From NCBI GenBank assembly GCA_027451445.1, contig DAIDJG010000136.1, positions 1 through 64,000 on the forward strand: a stretch of 64,000 nt of DNA. Direction: 5' to 3'. Shown here one piece after another: positions 52,513 through 61,879 of this stretch (positions are counted from its first letter, which is position 1; every line of letters begins with the position of its first letter). The notes below the pieces were generated by a model. That model was not told the DNA's origin. It did not search any database and was given only the letters and a program-made list of their open reading frames with translations. Origin of the DNA: Singulisphaera sp. (GTDB lineage: Bacteria; Planctomycetota; Planctomycetia; Isosphaerales; Isosphaeraceae). The translations under genes were made by a program, and so were the position numbers.

Positions 52513-53999
52513 CGTCGCCGACCGCCGAAGCTCGCGGCGTGGAGTCCTGAGTAATCAAGAAACTCATCTCGCTTGCCGCCGTTGAATACGTCGGCGATGA
52601 CATCGTCGAGTTTCTCCCCGCCTGCCATCATCCCCTGCGTAAACCTCGGAAGGAGGCCTGGGGAGCTCGTGGCAATCCAATCGCAAATAGCGTAGCCGAC
52701 GGCTCGAACCTCTTCAGCTTTGGCCTGATCGCCCATCGCCTCCATGGCCTTGGTTCTCCAACCCTGATCGGCAAAATCATAGGCGATTCGCCGCAGCTTT
52801 CCGATATAGGGGCTGCCGCGCTCCACAGTCGATGCGAAATACGCGCCCAAGCCCGTGGACAGCCACTTCGGCGCCTTGCCGGTCTTGCTCACCATTCCAT
52901 AAGTCATCGCCTCGGCCAGAAGCCCCGTCAGCGTCCGCTCCGTCATAGGACCATCGTCCGCTTTCTTGGTGCGCGTTTTCTTACTCGCCACGGGCTCATC
53001 CTGCCCGAGCAGTGGATCGGCGACACCAACATACGGTTCGGCAGAGCTGAAACTCGACGCGAATTGATCCTCAGTCTCGATTTCGCGATTCTCCATCGCA
53101 CGGACGAACTCGACGAAGCCGTTCCGATCCTTGAAGACAAAGAGGCTCGTCTTCAAGATCGTGCTCGGTCCGCTGTTCCCAACCACGCTCTTCACCTTGG
53201 AGAACATGGTGTCCATCACCTTGACAGTTGCATCCGCGCGTGCTTTGGGAAGGGTGCTGAAGAGGAGTACATTCTTGCCCACGGTGACTTCGGGAGTGTC
53301 CTTGCTCGCTTTCTTCCACCGCTCGAGCCCAACCGTCTTCACGTGGTCGTCGCGTTGCTCCGACGTCATCTTCTTGAACTCGGCCGCCTGCAGATCCTCT
53401 TCGGTCAAGGCATACGATTTGATCGGCTTCTTTGGGTCCAATCCGGCGTCGAGAACAGCGCCTCCCTTAATCCACTCCTCGATTTTTTCGATCGCGTTTT
53501 CTGTGAAGCGTCGTTGATTCTGGCGGGGGGGCATTTTGGGCTTTTCGGTCCCCCGCAGGTGCTTGACCATATGGCTGTCGTCGGGGTTTCCCGGCTCAAT
53601 GACTTTTTCCTTGTCCGCACCCTTCATCAGCTTCTCGAAGGTGCTCATGTCGAGACCGCCCTTGGGCTCGGCGCCGGTATGGCAGCGGAAGCAGTTGTCG
53701 ACGAGGATCGGGGCGATGTCGCGCGAGAACTTGAGCGTGCCGTCGTCTTTGGCATCGGACGTCGCCGCAGGCTTTGGAGCCGCGTCATCCGGCGCATCCT
53801 GTTTGGGCATCGCCTTCTTGGTCTTCTTCTTTTGGATCAACACGATGTGCCGCGCATCGTTCGGGATGGGCGCTCCCTTGATGGCACGTTCCACGCGCCG
53901 AGGGGCCGGCGTAGCACCCGCACCCCCTTCAGTCTCGCGCAACGACAAGAGGCCCACGGTCAGGCCGAAAACACCTAGCCCGATGAAGAGTCGCGACAT
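52509..53999 (-). CDS. Secreted cytochrome-c-domain protein with a degenerate peptidase-like domain
   Basis: 496 residues. Signal-anchor MSRLFIGLGVFGLTVGLLSL. After a Lys/Ala/Asp-rich linker a PSCyt1-type haem domain spans about 85-185 (CFRCHTGAEPKGGLDMSTF, MPPRQNQRRF). The C-terminal half resembles the gluzincin peptidase-MA-like fold found in planctomycetes: GKAPKWLSTGLGAYFAS matches the conserved PxWLxEGLAxY segment. But the expected HExxH is absent: LLAEAMTYGMV stands there and Ser/Thr replaces the Glu. It is probably non-catalytic. Confidence 0.72.
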   Translation of the reverse strand: MSRLFIGLGVFGLTVGLLSLRETEGGAGATPAPRRVERAIKGAPIPNDARHIVLIQKKKTKKAMPKQDAPDDAAPKPAATSDAKDDGTLKFSRDIAPILVDNCFRCHTGAEPKGGLDMSTFEKLMKGADKEKVIEPGNPDDSHMVKHLRGTEKPKMPPRQNQRRFTENAIEKIEEWIKGGAVLDAGLDPKKPIKSYALTEEDLQAAEFKKMTSEQRDDHVKTVGLERWKKASKDTPEVTVGKNVLLFSTLPKARADATVKVMDTMFSKVKSVVGNSGPSTILKTSLFVFKDRNGFVEFVRAMENREIETEDQFASSFSSAEPYVGVADPLLGQDEPVASKKTRTKKADDGPMTERTLTGLLAEAMTYGMVSKTGKAPKWLSTGLGAYFASTVERGSPYIGKLRRIAYDFADQGWRTKAMEAMGDQAKAEEVRAVGYAICDWIATSSPGLLPRFTQGMMAGGEKLDDVIADVFNGGKRDEFLDYSGLHAASFGGRRR

Positions 54000-54124
54000 T
54001 GTCTATGCCCCGTCTTGCAGAAGTTGCACGGTTGGATGCGCTCATTGTGGCGCAGGGCGGGGAGAGATTCAAGAGACTACAGCCGGAACTCATTCCAAGA
54101 CGTCATGTTCGGGGCGATACCCAA

Positions 54125-55306
54125 TCAACGTACAACCGTCATGGGCATGACATTCGAGTGGGTCTGGTTCGTCACGAGATCGGTTTGTGTGAGCCGAAGC
54201 TCGTACGGTCCGGCGGGGAGATCCTCAGGAAGGTCGAGGCGGTAGTTGACGTAGTAGTCGCGACGGCGTTTGCGGCAACAGTCTTCCGCGAGACCCAGGT
54301 CGTGCTTCCACGGGGGTTTCCCGTTATCGACCGGCCTTAGCTCGACTTCGGCCGAAAGGCGAGACCGGTATCCTTCGCTCACGGCCTCGTAGCGCACGCC
54401 CGACATCTCGCAGTAGACGATCACCGCGCGACCGGCCTTGCACGCGATGGGCTCGAGGGTCTCGTAGCTGCCGAATCCGGTGACTTTGCGGCACAGTTTC
54501 AGTTCGGTGATCTCGAGCGGTGCCATCGCTTCCAGGGCATCGACGGCCGACCGGACCTCGGCCGCGCGTTCCGCTCCGTTGGGAAGGCTGGCGTGACTGA
54601 AGGGGGCGAGGAGGGTCCGCCAAAGCGTGTCGCGTTGATCGCCGACGTTACCCGACATCCAGTCGAGCAAAGCCAACCGTAATGTCCAATTCCCCGGCAG
54701 AGGATCTCCCTTGCCGAGCTCGCCGCGTGCCAGCTCCCGAAGTTGCTCCAAACCATCGCGCCAGACCACTTGAGGGGCCGGGGGCTCCGGTTTCTGGGGC
54801 GGCTCCGGTGGCGCGTCGACCTTGGCCGTCAATTGGTTCTTGTCTTTCACCGTATCGGACGGGTCAACGTGTGAAGACGCAGAATCCACTGCCACCGGTT
54901 CCTTGTCCGAAGGCTCAGCATCCTGGGACGGGAGAACGATCGGAGGCGACGCCGTCACCTCGGGGGCGGGTGGGTCGTTCTTTGATTTGACCTCGGGTTT
55001 CGCGTTGTCCACCAGCGCCACGACATCGACCTTGGCGCCTCCCTTCGCTCGTTCCGCGATTGCATCGAGCAAAGGAGTGGGCACCCGAGGCGCCTGAGCC
55101 GTTGGCGTAGCCGGGGCAGAGACATACAACGGGGCGTCCTGGGAAACTTCGGCAGGAATCACCTGTGCGACCGGTGCATTCGCCGAAGTCGCGACTGGCG
55201 TTCTCGGCCGGAGCAGCGGCTGCTGACAACCCGATCCCAACACAGTCACGGGGATCGCCCCGGCGATCCCAAACACGATGCGCCGTGCTGTACGGCCGGT
55301 GCACAT
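54125..55306 (-). CDS. Lipoprotein of unknown function
   Basis: 393 residues. Signal peptide with lipobox VLGSGC (Cys27) and AAGGG-type ribosome site upstream. Residues 30-180 are Pro/Ala/Val/Asp-rich and look disordered. From about 185 to the end is a compact domain with five cysteines, including LKLCRKVTGFGSYETLEPIACKAG and an AEDCCRKRRRDYYVNY segment, ending in beta strands (GPYELRLTQTDLVTNQTHSN). No family recognised. Confidence 0.65.
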   Translation of the reverse strand: MCTGRTARRIVFGIAGAIPVTVLGSGCQQPLLRPRTPVATSANAPVAQVIPAEVSQDAPLYVSAPATPTAQAPRVPTPLLDAIAERAKGGAKVDVVALVDNAKPEVKSKNDPPAPEVTASPPIVLPSQDAEPSDKEPVAVDSASSHVDPSDTVKDKNQLTAKVDAPPEPPQKPEPPAPQVVWRDGLEQLRELARGELGKGDPLPGNWTLRLALLDWMSGNVGDQRDTLWRTLLAPFSHASLPNGAERAAEVRSAVDALEAMAPLEITELKLCRKVTGFGSYETLEPIACKAGRAVIVYCEMSGVRYEAVSEGYRSRLSAEVELRPVDNGKPPWKHDLGLAEDCCRKRRRDYYVNYRLDLPEDLPAGPYELRLTQTDLVTNQTHSNVMPMTVVR

Positions 55307-55466
55307 AAGACGACCCTTCAGCCGCTTTCGAGCGAAGAAGTAGGGAGTGAGGGGCGAATCGCGTGGGTGTTAAGAGATGTTGCTTCGGGGATGTTACTGA
55401 ACCGAGCGATTCCGGCAAGCTCAAATCTCGGAGGAAGTCCGGGCTTATGAACTCAATGCCAAATGC

Positions 55467-55569
55467 AAAATGGCAGATGGCCAAAGAACAGTGAGAGCCG
55501 AATTGCAGGGCGAGTGCAATGGTCCGTTAAGCACTGTCGGCCATCTGCCATCTGCCATCTGCCATTTTG
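55467..55569. repeat. Imperfect inverted repeat with CCATCTG tandem units
   Basis: AAAATGGCAGATGGCC (55467-55482) pairs with the end of GGCCATCTGCCATCTGCC... (55539-55568), where the 7-base unit CCATCTG is repeated three times. The element lies in the 404-base divergent gap between the lipoprotein gene and the secreted protein gene. Otherwise that gap (55307-55710) holds only the two promoters. Confidence 0.75.
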
Positions 55570-55710
55570 TTCGGGGTTCATAGCTCAACGCTGCGGACAG
55601 ACCAGCCCGGCCGCTCAGAACCGGCAAGCGTCTGCTGCATCTCGCCGAGAGACCACCGTCGCCGTAAGATGACATTGTCGACCAACCAACGATTAGCGGA
55701 GGAAGGCGCC

Positions 55711-56901
55711 ATGACCGCCTGGGTCGTCTCGCTGGGCCTTATGCTCGTGACGGCGGGTAAGCCGCCCGTCGAGTCGGCCGCGGATACCGTGACGTTGCGG
55801 GACGGCCAAGTGGTGCTGGGCCATCTCATAGAACCTTCACCACGAGCGGGGAGTGTCGCCCTCGTGGCGCGCCGAGCTTGGATCGAGGCCAAGCTGCCGC
55901 AGTGGGCGAAACGCTGGCTGGCCGAAGTCGAGCCGGCCGAGCGCAAGGCGGAGGCCCAACGCCGGCAACGGCTGGAGTCCTGGAAACGCGAGCGAGCCGG
56001 AAAAACCGAGCCCGATGATCGGATTGACGCCTGGATCGACCACGAACTGGCGCGGTTGAAAGGCGAAGCCGAGAAGCCGGCGTCGGTCCTTATCCCTGTG
56101 ATCATCGCCAAGAGCGATGTCCGGAGCATCGTGCGACGGCCGAAGTCCTCGCAACGGCTGCTCTTGCTCGGTTGGCGTGCTGGATTTGCGAGTGTCGAAG
56201 AGATGCCGCTCGACGCTCTGAAAGACGCGCTCGAAGGGCGCGGGTTCGACCTCGCGAGCACGGTGCCAGTCAGCGTCGAACACATGCTTCCCCTGCAACC
56301 GGAGACTGACGTCCAATGGATCGCGCGTCGAGCGGCCACGGAGGTCACACACGACTCGGGTCTCAAATTCATCCAGGTCCAGCAACTTCTGCTCCCAGAG
56401 CCGGAGCCCGGCCAGCCCTTGAACGCGGGCGCAGCGCTGTCGGCTCTGCCGGATCTCGTGAAGATGCTTACCGGCGAAGCCACCGACCCAATGCCCGAGC
56501 GACTGCGCGCGGTCTCCGACCGCGGACGCGTGGGAGCGATCGTGACGAAGGAGGATCTTGACCCGAATCTCGAAAGCGTGAGCGTCGAGATCATGCTCTG
56601 GGTCCGCGGACCGGGCAACCGCTGGGCCCCCTTCGGCTGGCGGAAGGCAACGGTCCGCGCGGCGGATGTGGGGCAAGACGAAGGCAAAGACCTGGCGGAC
56701 GACCCTCAAGTCCAGATGATTTTCTCGCTCGCCAAATCGCTGGGTCTTGGAGACGCTGGCGGAGAGGTGCAGCAGAAGGGTCTCCAGGTGGGTGCCGCCA
56801 CGCGAAAGGCACTCGGGCAGGCGCGGACGGCGTTTCAGGAGGACCTGGCCAGGTTGGCCCTGTCGCTCGAAGAACGCGCCCAGGCGAAGGGAAAGGACTG
56901 A
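55711..56901 (+). CDS. Secreted protein of unknown function
   Basis: 396 residues from the ATG at 55711, preceded by GGAGGAAGG. Signal peptide MTAWVVSLGLMLVTAGKPPV. Next, VTLRDGQVVLGHLIEP is a short strand pair often seen in planctomycete secreted proteins. A charged helical segment follows (about 75-125, with ERKAEAQRRQRLESWKRERA), then a mixed alpha/beta domain, with a coiled-coil-like C-terminus (RTAFQEDLARLALSLEERAQ). No recognised family. Confidence 0.65.
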   Translation: MTAWVVSLGLMLVTAGKPPVESAADTVTLRDGQVVLGHLIEPSPRAGSVALVARRAWIEAKLPQWAKRWLAEVEPAERKAEAQRRQRLESWKRERAGKTEPDDRIDAWIDHELARLKGEAEKPASVLIPVIIAKSDVRSIVRRPKSSQRLLLLGWRAGFASVEEMPLDALKDALEGRGFDLASTVPVSVEHMLPLQPETDVQWIARRAATEVTHDSGLKFIQVQQLLLPEPEPGQPLNAGAALSALPDLVKMLTGEATDPMPERLRAVSDRGRVGAIVTKEDLDPNLESVSVEIMLWVRGPGNRWAPFGWRKATVRAADVGQDEGKDLADDPQVQMIFSLAKSLGLGDAGGEVQQKGLQVGAATRKALGQARTAFQEDLARLALSLEERAQAKGKD

Positions 56902-57061
56902 CGGCGCGAGGTCTTGGAGGCGATCACGCCGACGCGAGGACTAAAGACCGATTGTGAGCCCTGCTGCGTGGAGTTATCCTGGCGGCGCTCGTAATCGATC
57001 GCGCCTAGCTCACTTTGAGGCGACGAAGGCGAACGCCTCGAAAGCGAAAGGGGTCAAGAGG

Positions 57062-57871
57062 ATGGGTTTGTTCTCGGGGAAAAAGGGACTGGTGCTGGGC
57101 GTCGCGAACGACTTCAGCATCGCGTGGGCCATTAGCGACAAGCTGCTGGCCGAAGGCGCGGAGATCGGGTTCACCCACCTCCCCGGCGAAAAGATGGAAC
57201 GCCGCGTGCGCAAGACCGTGCCGAAGGATGCCAAGCTGATCACGCCTTGCGACGTTCAAAAGGACGAGGATGTCGCGCGCGTTTTCGCCGAGGCTCGCGA
57301 AGCCTACGGCGCTCTCGACTTCGTGCTCCACTCGATCGCGTTCGCGCCGATGGACGACATCAAGTGCAACTTCGTCAACGCCAGCCGCGAGGGGTTCAAG
57401 ACGGCGATGGACATCAGCGTCTACTCGCTCGCGATCGTCGCGCGACACGCGGCCGAGTCGATGCCCAACGGCGGTGCGATCGAGACCCTCACCTACTTCG
57501 GCGGCGAGCGAGTGGTGTCCGGCTACAACATGATGGGGGTGTGCAAGGCCGCCCTCGACGCCGCCGTTCGCTACCTGGCGTATGACCTCGGCCCGAAGAA
57601 GATCCGCGTCAATGCGCTCTCCGCCGGTCCCGTGAAGACCCTGGCCGCTTCGGCGGTGGGCGATTCGGACAAGCTCGCGGGCCTCTACGAAGCCGTTTCG
57701 CCGTTGGGCCGGAACATCACGCGGGAAGAGGTCGGTTCGGCGGGCATGTTCCTGCTCTCCGACCTGGCGAGCGGCATTACGGGCGAACTCCTCCACGTGG
57801 ACTGCGGCTACAACGTGATGGGCTCTCCGGGGCGGGCCATCGAGGCCGCCAAGGCGGGGGCGACCCTTTGA
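57062..57871 (+). CDS. fabI: Enoyl-ACP reductase, FabI type
   Basis: 269 residues from the ATG at 57062 ([20 protein letters not shown]), the family N-terminus with the divergent Gly motif [12 protein letters not shown]. The catalytic tyrosine/lysine pair is in [22 protein letters not shown], and [13 protein letters not shown] is the substrate-loop region. It performs the last reduction of fatty-acid elongation. TTGA overlap with the Nudix gene. Confidence 0.92.
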   Translation: MGLFSGKKGLVLGVANDFSIAWAISDKLLAEGAEIGFTHLPGEKMERRVRKTVPKDAKLITPCDVQKDEDVARVFAEAREAYGALDFVLHSIAFAPMDDIKCNFVNASREGFKTAMDISVYSLAIVARHAAESMPNGGAIETLTYFGGERVVSGYNMMGVCKAALDAAVRYLAYDLGPKKIRVNALSAGPVKTLAASAVGDSDKLAGLYEAVSPLGRNITREEVGSAGMFLLSDLASGITGELLHVDCGYNVMGSPGRAIEAAKAGATL

Positions 57872-58287
57872 GCGAGGCGGAGGAACCGGTCCGCGTCGGG
57901 ATCGGACTGGTCGGACGCGCGGGCAAGTACCTTGTCCGCCAGCGTCCAGCCGGCAACATCATGGAGGGTTACTGGGAATTTCCGGGCGGAAAGTGCGAAC
58001 CCAGTGAAGCTCCCAAGGATGCGACGCGACGCGAGTGCAACGAAGAGGTGGGGATCGACGTCACCGTCGTTGGGCTTCGGCGCGTGGTCTCGCACCGATA
58101 TCCACACGGATTCGTGGAATTGTCGTTCTTCGACTGTACGACGGTCGAGCCGTCGGCAGAGCCCGCGGAAGGTTCGGGGTTCGTCTGGATCGACGCGGCG
58201 GAACTGCCGACACTGACATTTCCTGGTGCGAACGAACAGGTTCTCGAAGAGCTCGTGCGAGAAGCCGAGGCGAGAGCGCACAGATAG
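57868..58287 (+). CDS. Nudix hydrolase (MutT-like)
   Basis: 139 residues from a TTG at 57868 overlapping the fabI stop. Nudix box complete: [20 protein letters not shown] followed by EVGI, with the REx2EE metal-binding acids. The segment YWEFPGGK before it is typical of MutT/8-oxo-dGTPases. Probably cleans oxidised nucleotides. The end lies beside a hairpin at 58308-58356. Confidence 0.85.
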   Translation: MSEAEEPVRVGIGLVGRAGKYLVRQRPAGNIMEGYWEFPGGKCEPSEAPKDATRRECNEEVGIDVTVVGLRRVVSHRYPHGFVELSFFDCTTVEPSAEPAEGSGFVWIDAAELPTLTFPGANEQVLEELVREAEARAHR

Positions 58288-58307
58288 CAGCAAACCAGGA
58301 AAGCCTA

Positions 58308-58356
58308 GGACCATTAGACTCCCTCACCCGTACGGAGAGAGGGAATTCAATGGTCC
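58308..58356. terminator. Bidirectional hairpin between convergent genes
   Basis: GGACCATT (58308-58315) pairs with AATGGTCC (58349-58356); an inner CCCTC/GAGGG stem surrounds the CCCGTACGG loop. It lies 20 bases after the Nudix stop and 55 before the clpP stop. No U-run, so a repeat-type palindrome is as likely as a classical terminator. Confidence 0.5.
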
Positions 58357-58410
58357 GTTCGCGCGAAGCGATTCGCGATCAATGCCCCGGAGGGATATCT
58401 CGACGACTCG

Positions 58411-59025
58411 TCAAGGAATCCGCTCCGGATTCGCCGGCACGGGTGGCTCACGATCGACGACGTTATCGATCAGACCGTAGTCGCGGGATTCCTCGGGCGA
58501 CATGAAGCGGTCGCGGTCCGTGTCTTCCTGGAGCCGCTCCAGGGTCTGGCCCGTGTGCTTCATGTAGATCTCGTTGAGCTGCTTCTTCATGCGGATGAAC
58601 TCTTCCGCATGAATCATGATGTCGGTCGCTGTCCCTTCCATCCCCGCGAGGGGCTGGTGGATCATGATGCGTCCGTGGGGCAACGCGTTGCGTTTACCCT
58701 TGGCGCCTGCTGCGAGCAGAAGCGAGCCCATGCTGGCGCACTGGCCGATGCAGTAGGTCGCGACGTCGCACGAAACCCATTGCATCGTGTCGTAGATCGC
58801 CAGTCCCGCGGTAACGCTGCCGCCGGGGCTGTTGATGTAGAGGTGGATGTCGGCCTTCGCGTCCTGGTGCGCGAGGACGAGCATCTGCGCGACGATCAGG
58901 TTGGACACATTGTCGTCGATGGCCGAGCCAAGGATGATGATGCGGTCCTGGAGCAGGCGGGAGTAAATATCCATCGCCCGCTCTTCGCGACCACTCCGTT
59001 CAATCACGATCGGGATCAGTGGCAT
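58411..59025 (-). CDS. clpP: ATP-dependent Clp protease proteolytic subunit, paralogue 1
   Basis: 204 residues, family length. Catalytic triad is complete: Ser98 in [11 protein letters not shown], His123 in MIHQP and the Asp in [10 protein letters not shown]. The N-terminal loop [20 protein letters not shown] is the normal ClpP hydrophobic-pore segment. It forms the heptameric rings that work with ClpX/ClpA/ClpC. It follows the second clpP gene by 66 bases. Confidence 0.93.
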   Translation of the reverse strand: MPLIPIVIERSGREERAMDIYSRLLQDRIIILGSAIDDNVSNLIVAQMLVLAHQDAKADIHLYINSPGGSVTAGLAIYDTMQWVSCDVATYCIGQCASMGSLLLAAGAKGKRNALPHGRIMIHQPLAGMEGTATDIMIHAEEFIRMKKQLNEIYMKHTGQTLERLQEDTDRDRFMSPEESRDYGLIDNVVDREPPVPANPERIP

Positions 59026-59091
59026 GAGTTGTACCCTTTGGACGAGAGGTCGCCGGACGAAGAGCCCAGAAGACAGAGCACGATCACACGA

Positions 59092-59730
59092 TTAGCTGAC
59101 CGGTGCCGGCCCCTTGGCCGCCTCGCTGCCCGGCATGTGGCCCACAACCTCGTCGACGATGCCGTAATCCTTGGCCTGGATGGCTGTCAAGTACCGATCG
59201 CGCTCGGTGTCGCGGGCGACCCGATCGATCGGCTGCCCCGTGTGCTTGGCGAGGATCTCGTTGATGTCTTTCTTGTTGGCGAGGATTTCCTGCGCCTGAA
59301 TTTCGATGTCAGAGACCTGCCCGCCCACCTGTCCGTAAGGCTGGTGGATCATCACCTTGGAGTGCGGCAAGGCGTAGCGGCGCCCCTTGGTCCCCCCCGC
59401 CAGAAGCACCGCGGCGCCGGAGGCGGCCATGCCGATGCAGTAGGTGGCAACAGGGCAGTCGATGAATTGCATCGTGTCGTAGATCGCGAGCGTGCTGGTA
59501 ACGCTGCCGCCCGGGCTGTTGATATAGAAGCTGATCCCTTGCGTCCGGTTCTCGAACTGGAGGAAGAGGAACTTCATGACCGTCATGTTGGCGACGGCGT
59601 CGTTGATCACCCCCTCGAGGAAGACGATCCGGTTTTCCAGCAGGAGGTCGCCCAGGGTCATCTGCCGTTGCCGGGCGTAGTCCCGGTAGCGCTGAAGCGT
59701 CGGCACGGCGAGCGGATGTTCGGGGAACAT
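59092..59730 (-). CDS. clpP: ATP-dependent Clp protease proteolytic subunit, paralogue 2
   Basis: 212 residues. Catalytic Ser104 in GMAASGAAVLL, His129 in MIHQPYGQVGGQ, and Asp in DTERDRYLT, so also active. It differs from its neighbour in the N-terminus (MFPEHPLAVPTLQRYRDYAR lacks the MPLIP entry loop). This suggests different ring partners or no direct unfoldase docking by that loop; hetero-rings of the two subunits, as in Mycobacterium or Listeria, are possible. Located 100 bases after tig. Confidence 0.92.
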   Translation of the reverse strand: MFPEHPLAVPTLQRYRDYARQRQMTLGDLLLENRIVFLEGVINDAVANMTVMKFLFLQFENRTQGISFYINSPGGSVTSTLAIYDTMQFIDCPVATYCIGMAASGAAVLLAGGTKGRRYALPHSKVMIHQPYGQVGGQVSDIEIQAQEILANKKDINEILAKHTGQPIDRVARDTERDRYLTAIQAKDYGIVDEVVGHMPGSEAAKGPAPVS

Positions 59731-59830
59731 AGCAGAGTTCCTTGGAGATCAAGGCCCAACCGTTCCGACCGCAGTCGGTCAGGCCGGGCCCGTGGATCGA
59801 CACAAGAGTGTGGGTTCGGGCGAGCGGCAA

Positions 59831-61378
59831 TCAGGCTTGCGCTTCGCCGCCCTCCGAAGAGGCTTCCGCAGCCGTTTCGGTCGCCTGGCCTTCCGTTTCC
59901 GCCTCCGACTCCTCGGGGGCGACGACATTGGACGCAGTCTGGTCGAGGGTCTCAACCGGCTGCTCCTCAGCCAGCGGGACATCCTCGAACTTGATGCTTT
60001 CCATGATCCGGTCGAGTGCCTTGCGCTCCAGGATCTGAGTCGCGATGGCGTCCGCCAGCCCTTCCTTTTCGATTCTGGCCCGCACGCGACGGGGACTCTC
60101 GTCGCTCCGCTCGGCCATCGTCTCGATTTCGAGCTCGAAGTCCTCGTCCTCGACCTTGATCGATTCTTCCTCGGCGATCTTGCTGAGGATGAAGAACTCC
60201 TTGAGCGTGCGCAGCGTGGTTTCGTGGGCGTTGGCGCGGATCTCCGCCTGTCGGGCGCGGATCTGGTCGTCGCTCAGACCGCCTTGACGCAGTTCGTTGA
60301 CCAACCGCTGGATCGTCGTCTTCTCCTGGCGCTTGACCAGGTCGCCGGGCAGGTCGAACGGAACCTCGTCGATCAGTTTGTCCATGATCTCGCGGCGGAC
60401 GGCGTTGCGCTTCTGGGTCTCCAGCCGCCTTTCGAGCAATTCCCGGAGCGCCCCCCGCAGTTCGTCCTCGCTGTCGAAGCCGATCGAGTCGAGGAACGCG
60501 CGGTTGACTTCGGGCAGGCGGTTTTGCTTGAGATCTTTGACCTCGAACGTCACCTGGACGGTCTTGCCCCGGAGTGAGGGGTCCGTGGAACCCGAACCGA
60601 TCTCGGCCACCGCTTCGCGCGTGTCGCCCGGCTTCGCGCCGACGAGCGCTTCGCCGAGTTTCGGGATACGGCCGTCCTGGAACTGCATCTCGGGTTGGAG
60701 ACGGAACTGCGTTTCGTCGAATTTATTGAGATCCTTGCCGTCCTGATGGAAACGGATGTCGGCAATGATGAAGTCGCCGATCTCCGCGCTTCCCTCGAGC
60801 TTCGGCACGATTTGGGCATAACGCTCCAGGAACAGCTTGAACTGGGCGTCCACGTCCTGGTCGGTCAGCACGCGGGTTGGGCGCTTGACCGTCAGTTCCT
60901 TGTAGGTCGGGAGCGCGAAATCCGGTCGGACTTCGACCTCGATCTCGAAGCTCATCGGCCCTTCGTCGGGAAGCTGAATCGCTTCGACATCGAGCTTGGG
61001 CTGGACGATCGGGTCGATTTTGTAGTCTTCGTCCAACTGCTCGAGGGCGCCCATCAAGAGTGTCGACTTGACCTGTCCCGCCACTTGCTTCCGGAACCGC
61101 TTCTCGACGAGCTGCCGGGGAGCACGACCGGGCCGGAATCCCGGCAGGACCGCCTCCTTGACCATTTCCTTGAGCGAGTCCTCGAACTGCCGGTCGATAT
61201 CCGCACGGGAAATCGCCACCTTCAGGTGCTTCTTGCAGGGACCGACGTTCTCGATGTGGACGTCGAGTTGAAGCTTGGTTTTCAGACTTTCACTAGCCGG
61301 CGATTCGGCTGAGCTGTCGGCTTCCGTACCCTCGGCCGTGCTGACGGGCGAATCGAGGTCGTGCTCGCCGGTGGTCAT
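59831..61378 (-). CDS. tig: Trigger factor
   Basis: 515 residues, longer than most trigger factors (about 430-450). The ribosome-binding motif GFRPGRAPRQLVEKRF lies near 85, followed by the PPIase domain (EIGDFIIADIRFHQDGKDLN) and the helical C-domain. The extra length comes from an N-terminal acidic Ser/Glu-rich lead (TEADSSAESPASESLKTKL) and a C-terminal Glu/Ala-rich tail (SEAETEGQATETAAEASSEG). Ribosome-associated chaperone. Its order before the two clpP genes is the conserved tig-clpP arrangement. Confidence 0.92.
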   Translation of the reverse strand: MTTGEHDLDSPVSTAEGTEADSSAESPASESLKTKLQLDVHIENVGPCKKHLKVAISRADIDRQFEDSLKEMVKEAVLPGFRPGRAPRQLVEKRFRKQVAGQVKSTLLMGALEQLDEDYKIDPIVQPKLDVEAIQLPDEGPMSFEIEVEVRPDFALPTYKELTVKRPTRVLTDQDVDAQFKLFLERYAQIVPKLEGSAEIGDFIIADIRFHQDGKDLNKFDETQFRLQPEMQFQDGRIPKLGEALVGAKPGDTREAVAEIGSGSTDPSLRGKTVQVTFEVKDLKQNRLPEVNRAFLDSIGFDSEDELRGALRELLERRLETQKRNAVRREIMDKLIDEVPFDLPGDLVKRQEKTTIQRLVNELRQGGLSDDQIRARQAEIRANAHETTLRTLKEFFILSKIAEEESIKVEDEDFELEIETMAERSDESPRRVRARIEKEGLADAIATQILERKALDRIMESIKFEDVPLAEEQPVETLDQTASNVVAPEESEAETEGQATETAAEASSEGGEAQA

Positions 61379-61482
61379 CGTGGGGCTTCCTCAAAAGTCA
61401 TTGGGCTGGACGGCTTGAGACGCCATCACGCACCCGACGCGTTCGAGCGTAAGCCACCAGCCCTGTTCTGGCCAAGGACAAG

Positions 61483-61554
61483 AGCGGGAGATGGGATTTG
61501 AACCCACGACAACCACGTTGGCAACGTGGCGCTCTACCCCTGAGCTACTCCCGC
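61483..61554 (-). tRNA. tRNA-Gly (GCC anticodon)
   Basis: On the minus strand, GCGGGAG acceptor pairs with CTCCCGC; the D arm is GCTCAGGGGTAGAGC; anticodon stem-loop CCACG-TTGCCAA-CGTGG gives anticodon GCC; the T arm is GTGGG-TTCAAAT-CCCAT; discriminator U. The CCA end is not encoded. Cloverleaf complete. Confidence 0.95.
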
Positions 61555-61879
61555 ACTACACTTCCTCTCACCGACACAACATGAAGAGCGACCAGCGATC
61601 TCCCCAGGTCGGTTCGAGCAAAGGCTAGTATAGCGCCACCGCAGGGGATTTCAAGTCGTCTTCAACGAAAACACACCGAGCGACGCCGACCCGCGCAAGG
61701 GGCCCCCACAACGCCTTCAACTTGGTGTCGCTCGAACCTCGCCTAAAGCCCTTGCGCTTCGGATTCCGTTTGCGTACCGCGTGCTGGGCCGTTAACCTAA
61801 AGAGTTATCCAGTCTAGAGGTCCGATCTTGAGAATAACTCCGCCGCCGGTCCGAACCGTGGCGGGAGGGTGTAGCGACG
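61555..61879. other. Intergenic region before the FHA gene
   Basis: 325 bases between the tRNA and the FHA gene. It holds the tRNA promoter (minus) and the FHA promoter (plus). No other gene or repeat recognised. Confidence 0.4.

Noticed and set aside
58555-60577. 479- and 261-codon plus-strand ORFs
   Set aside because: Antisense shadows of the clpP genes and tig.
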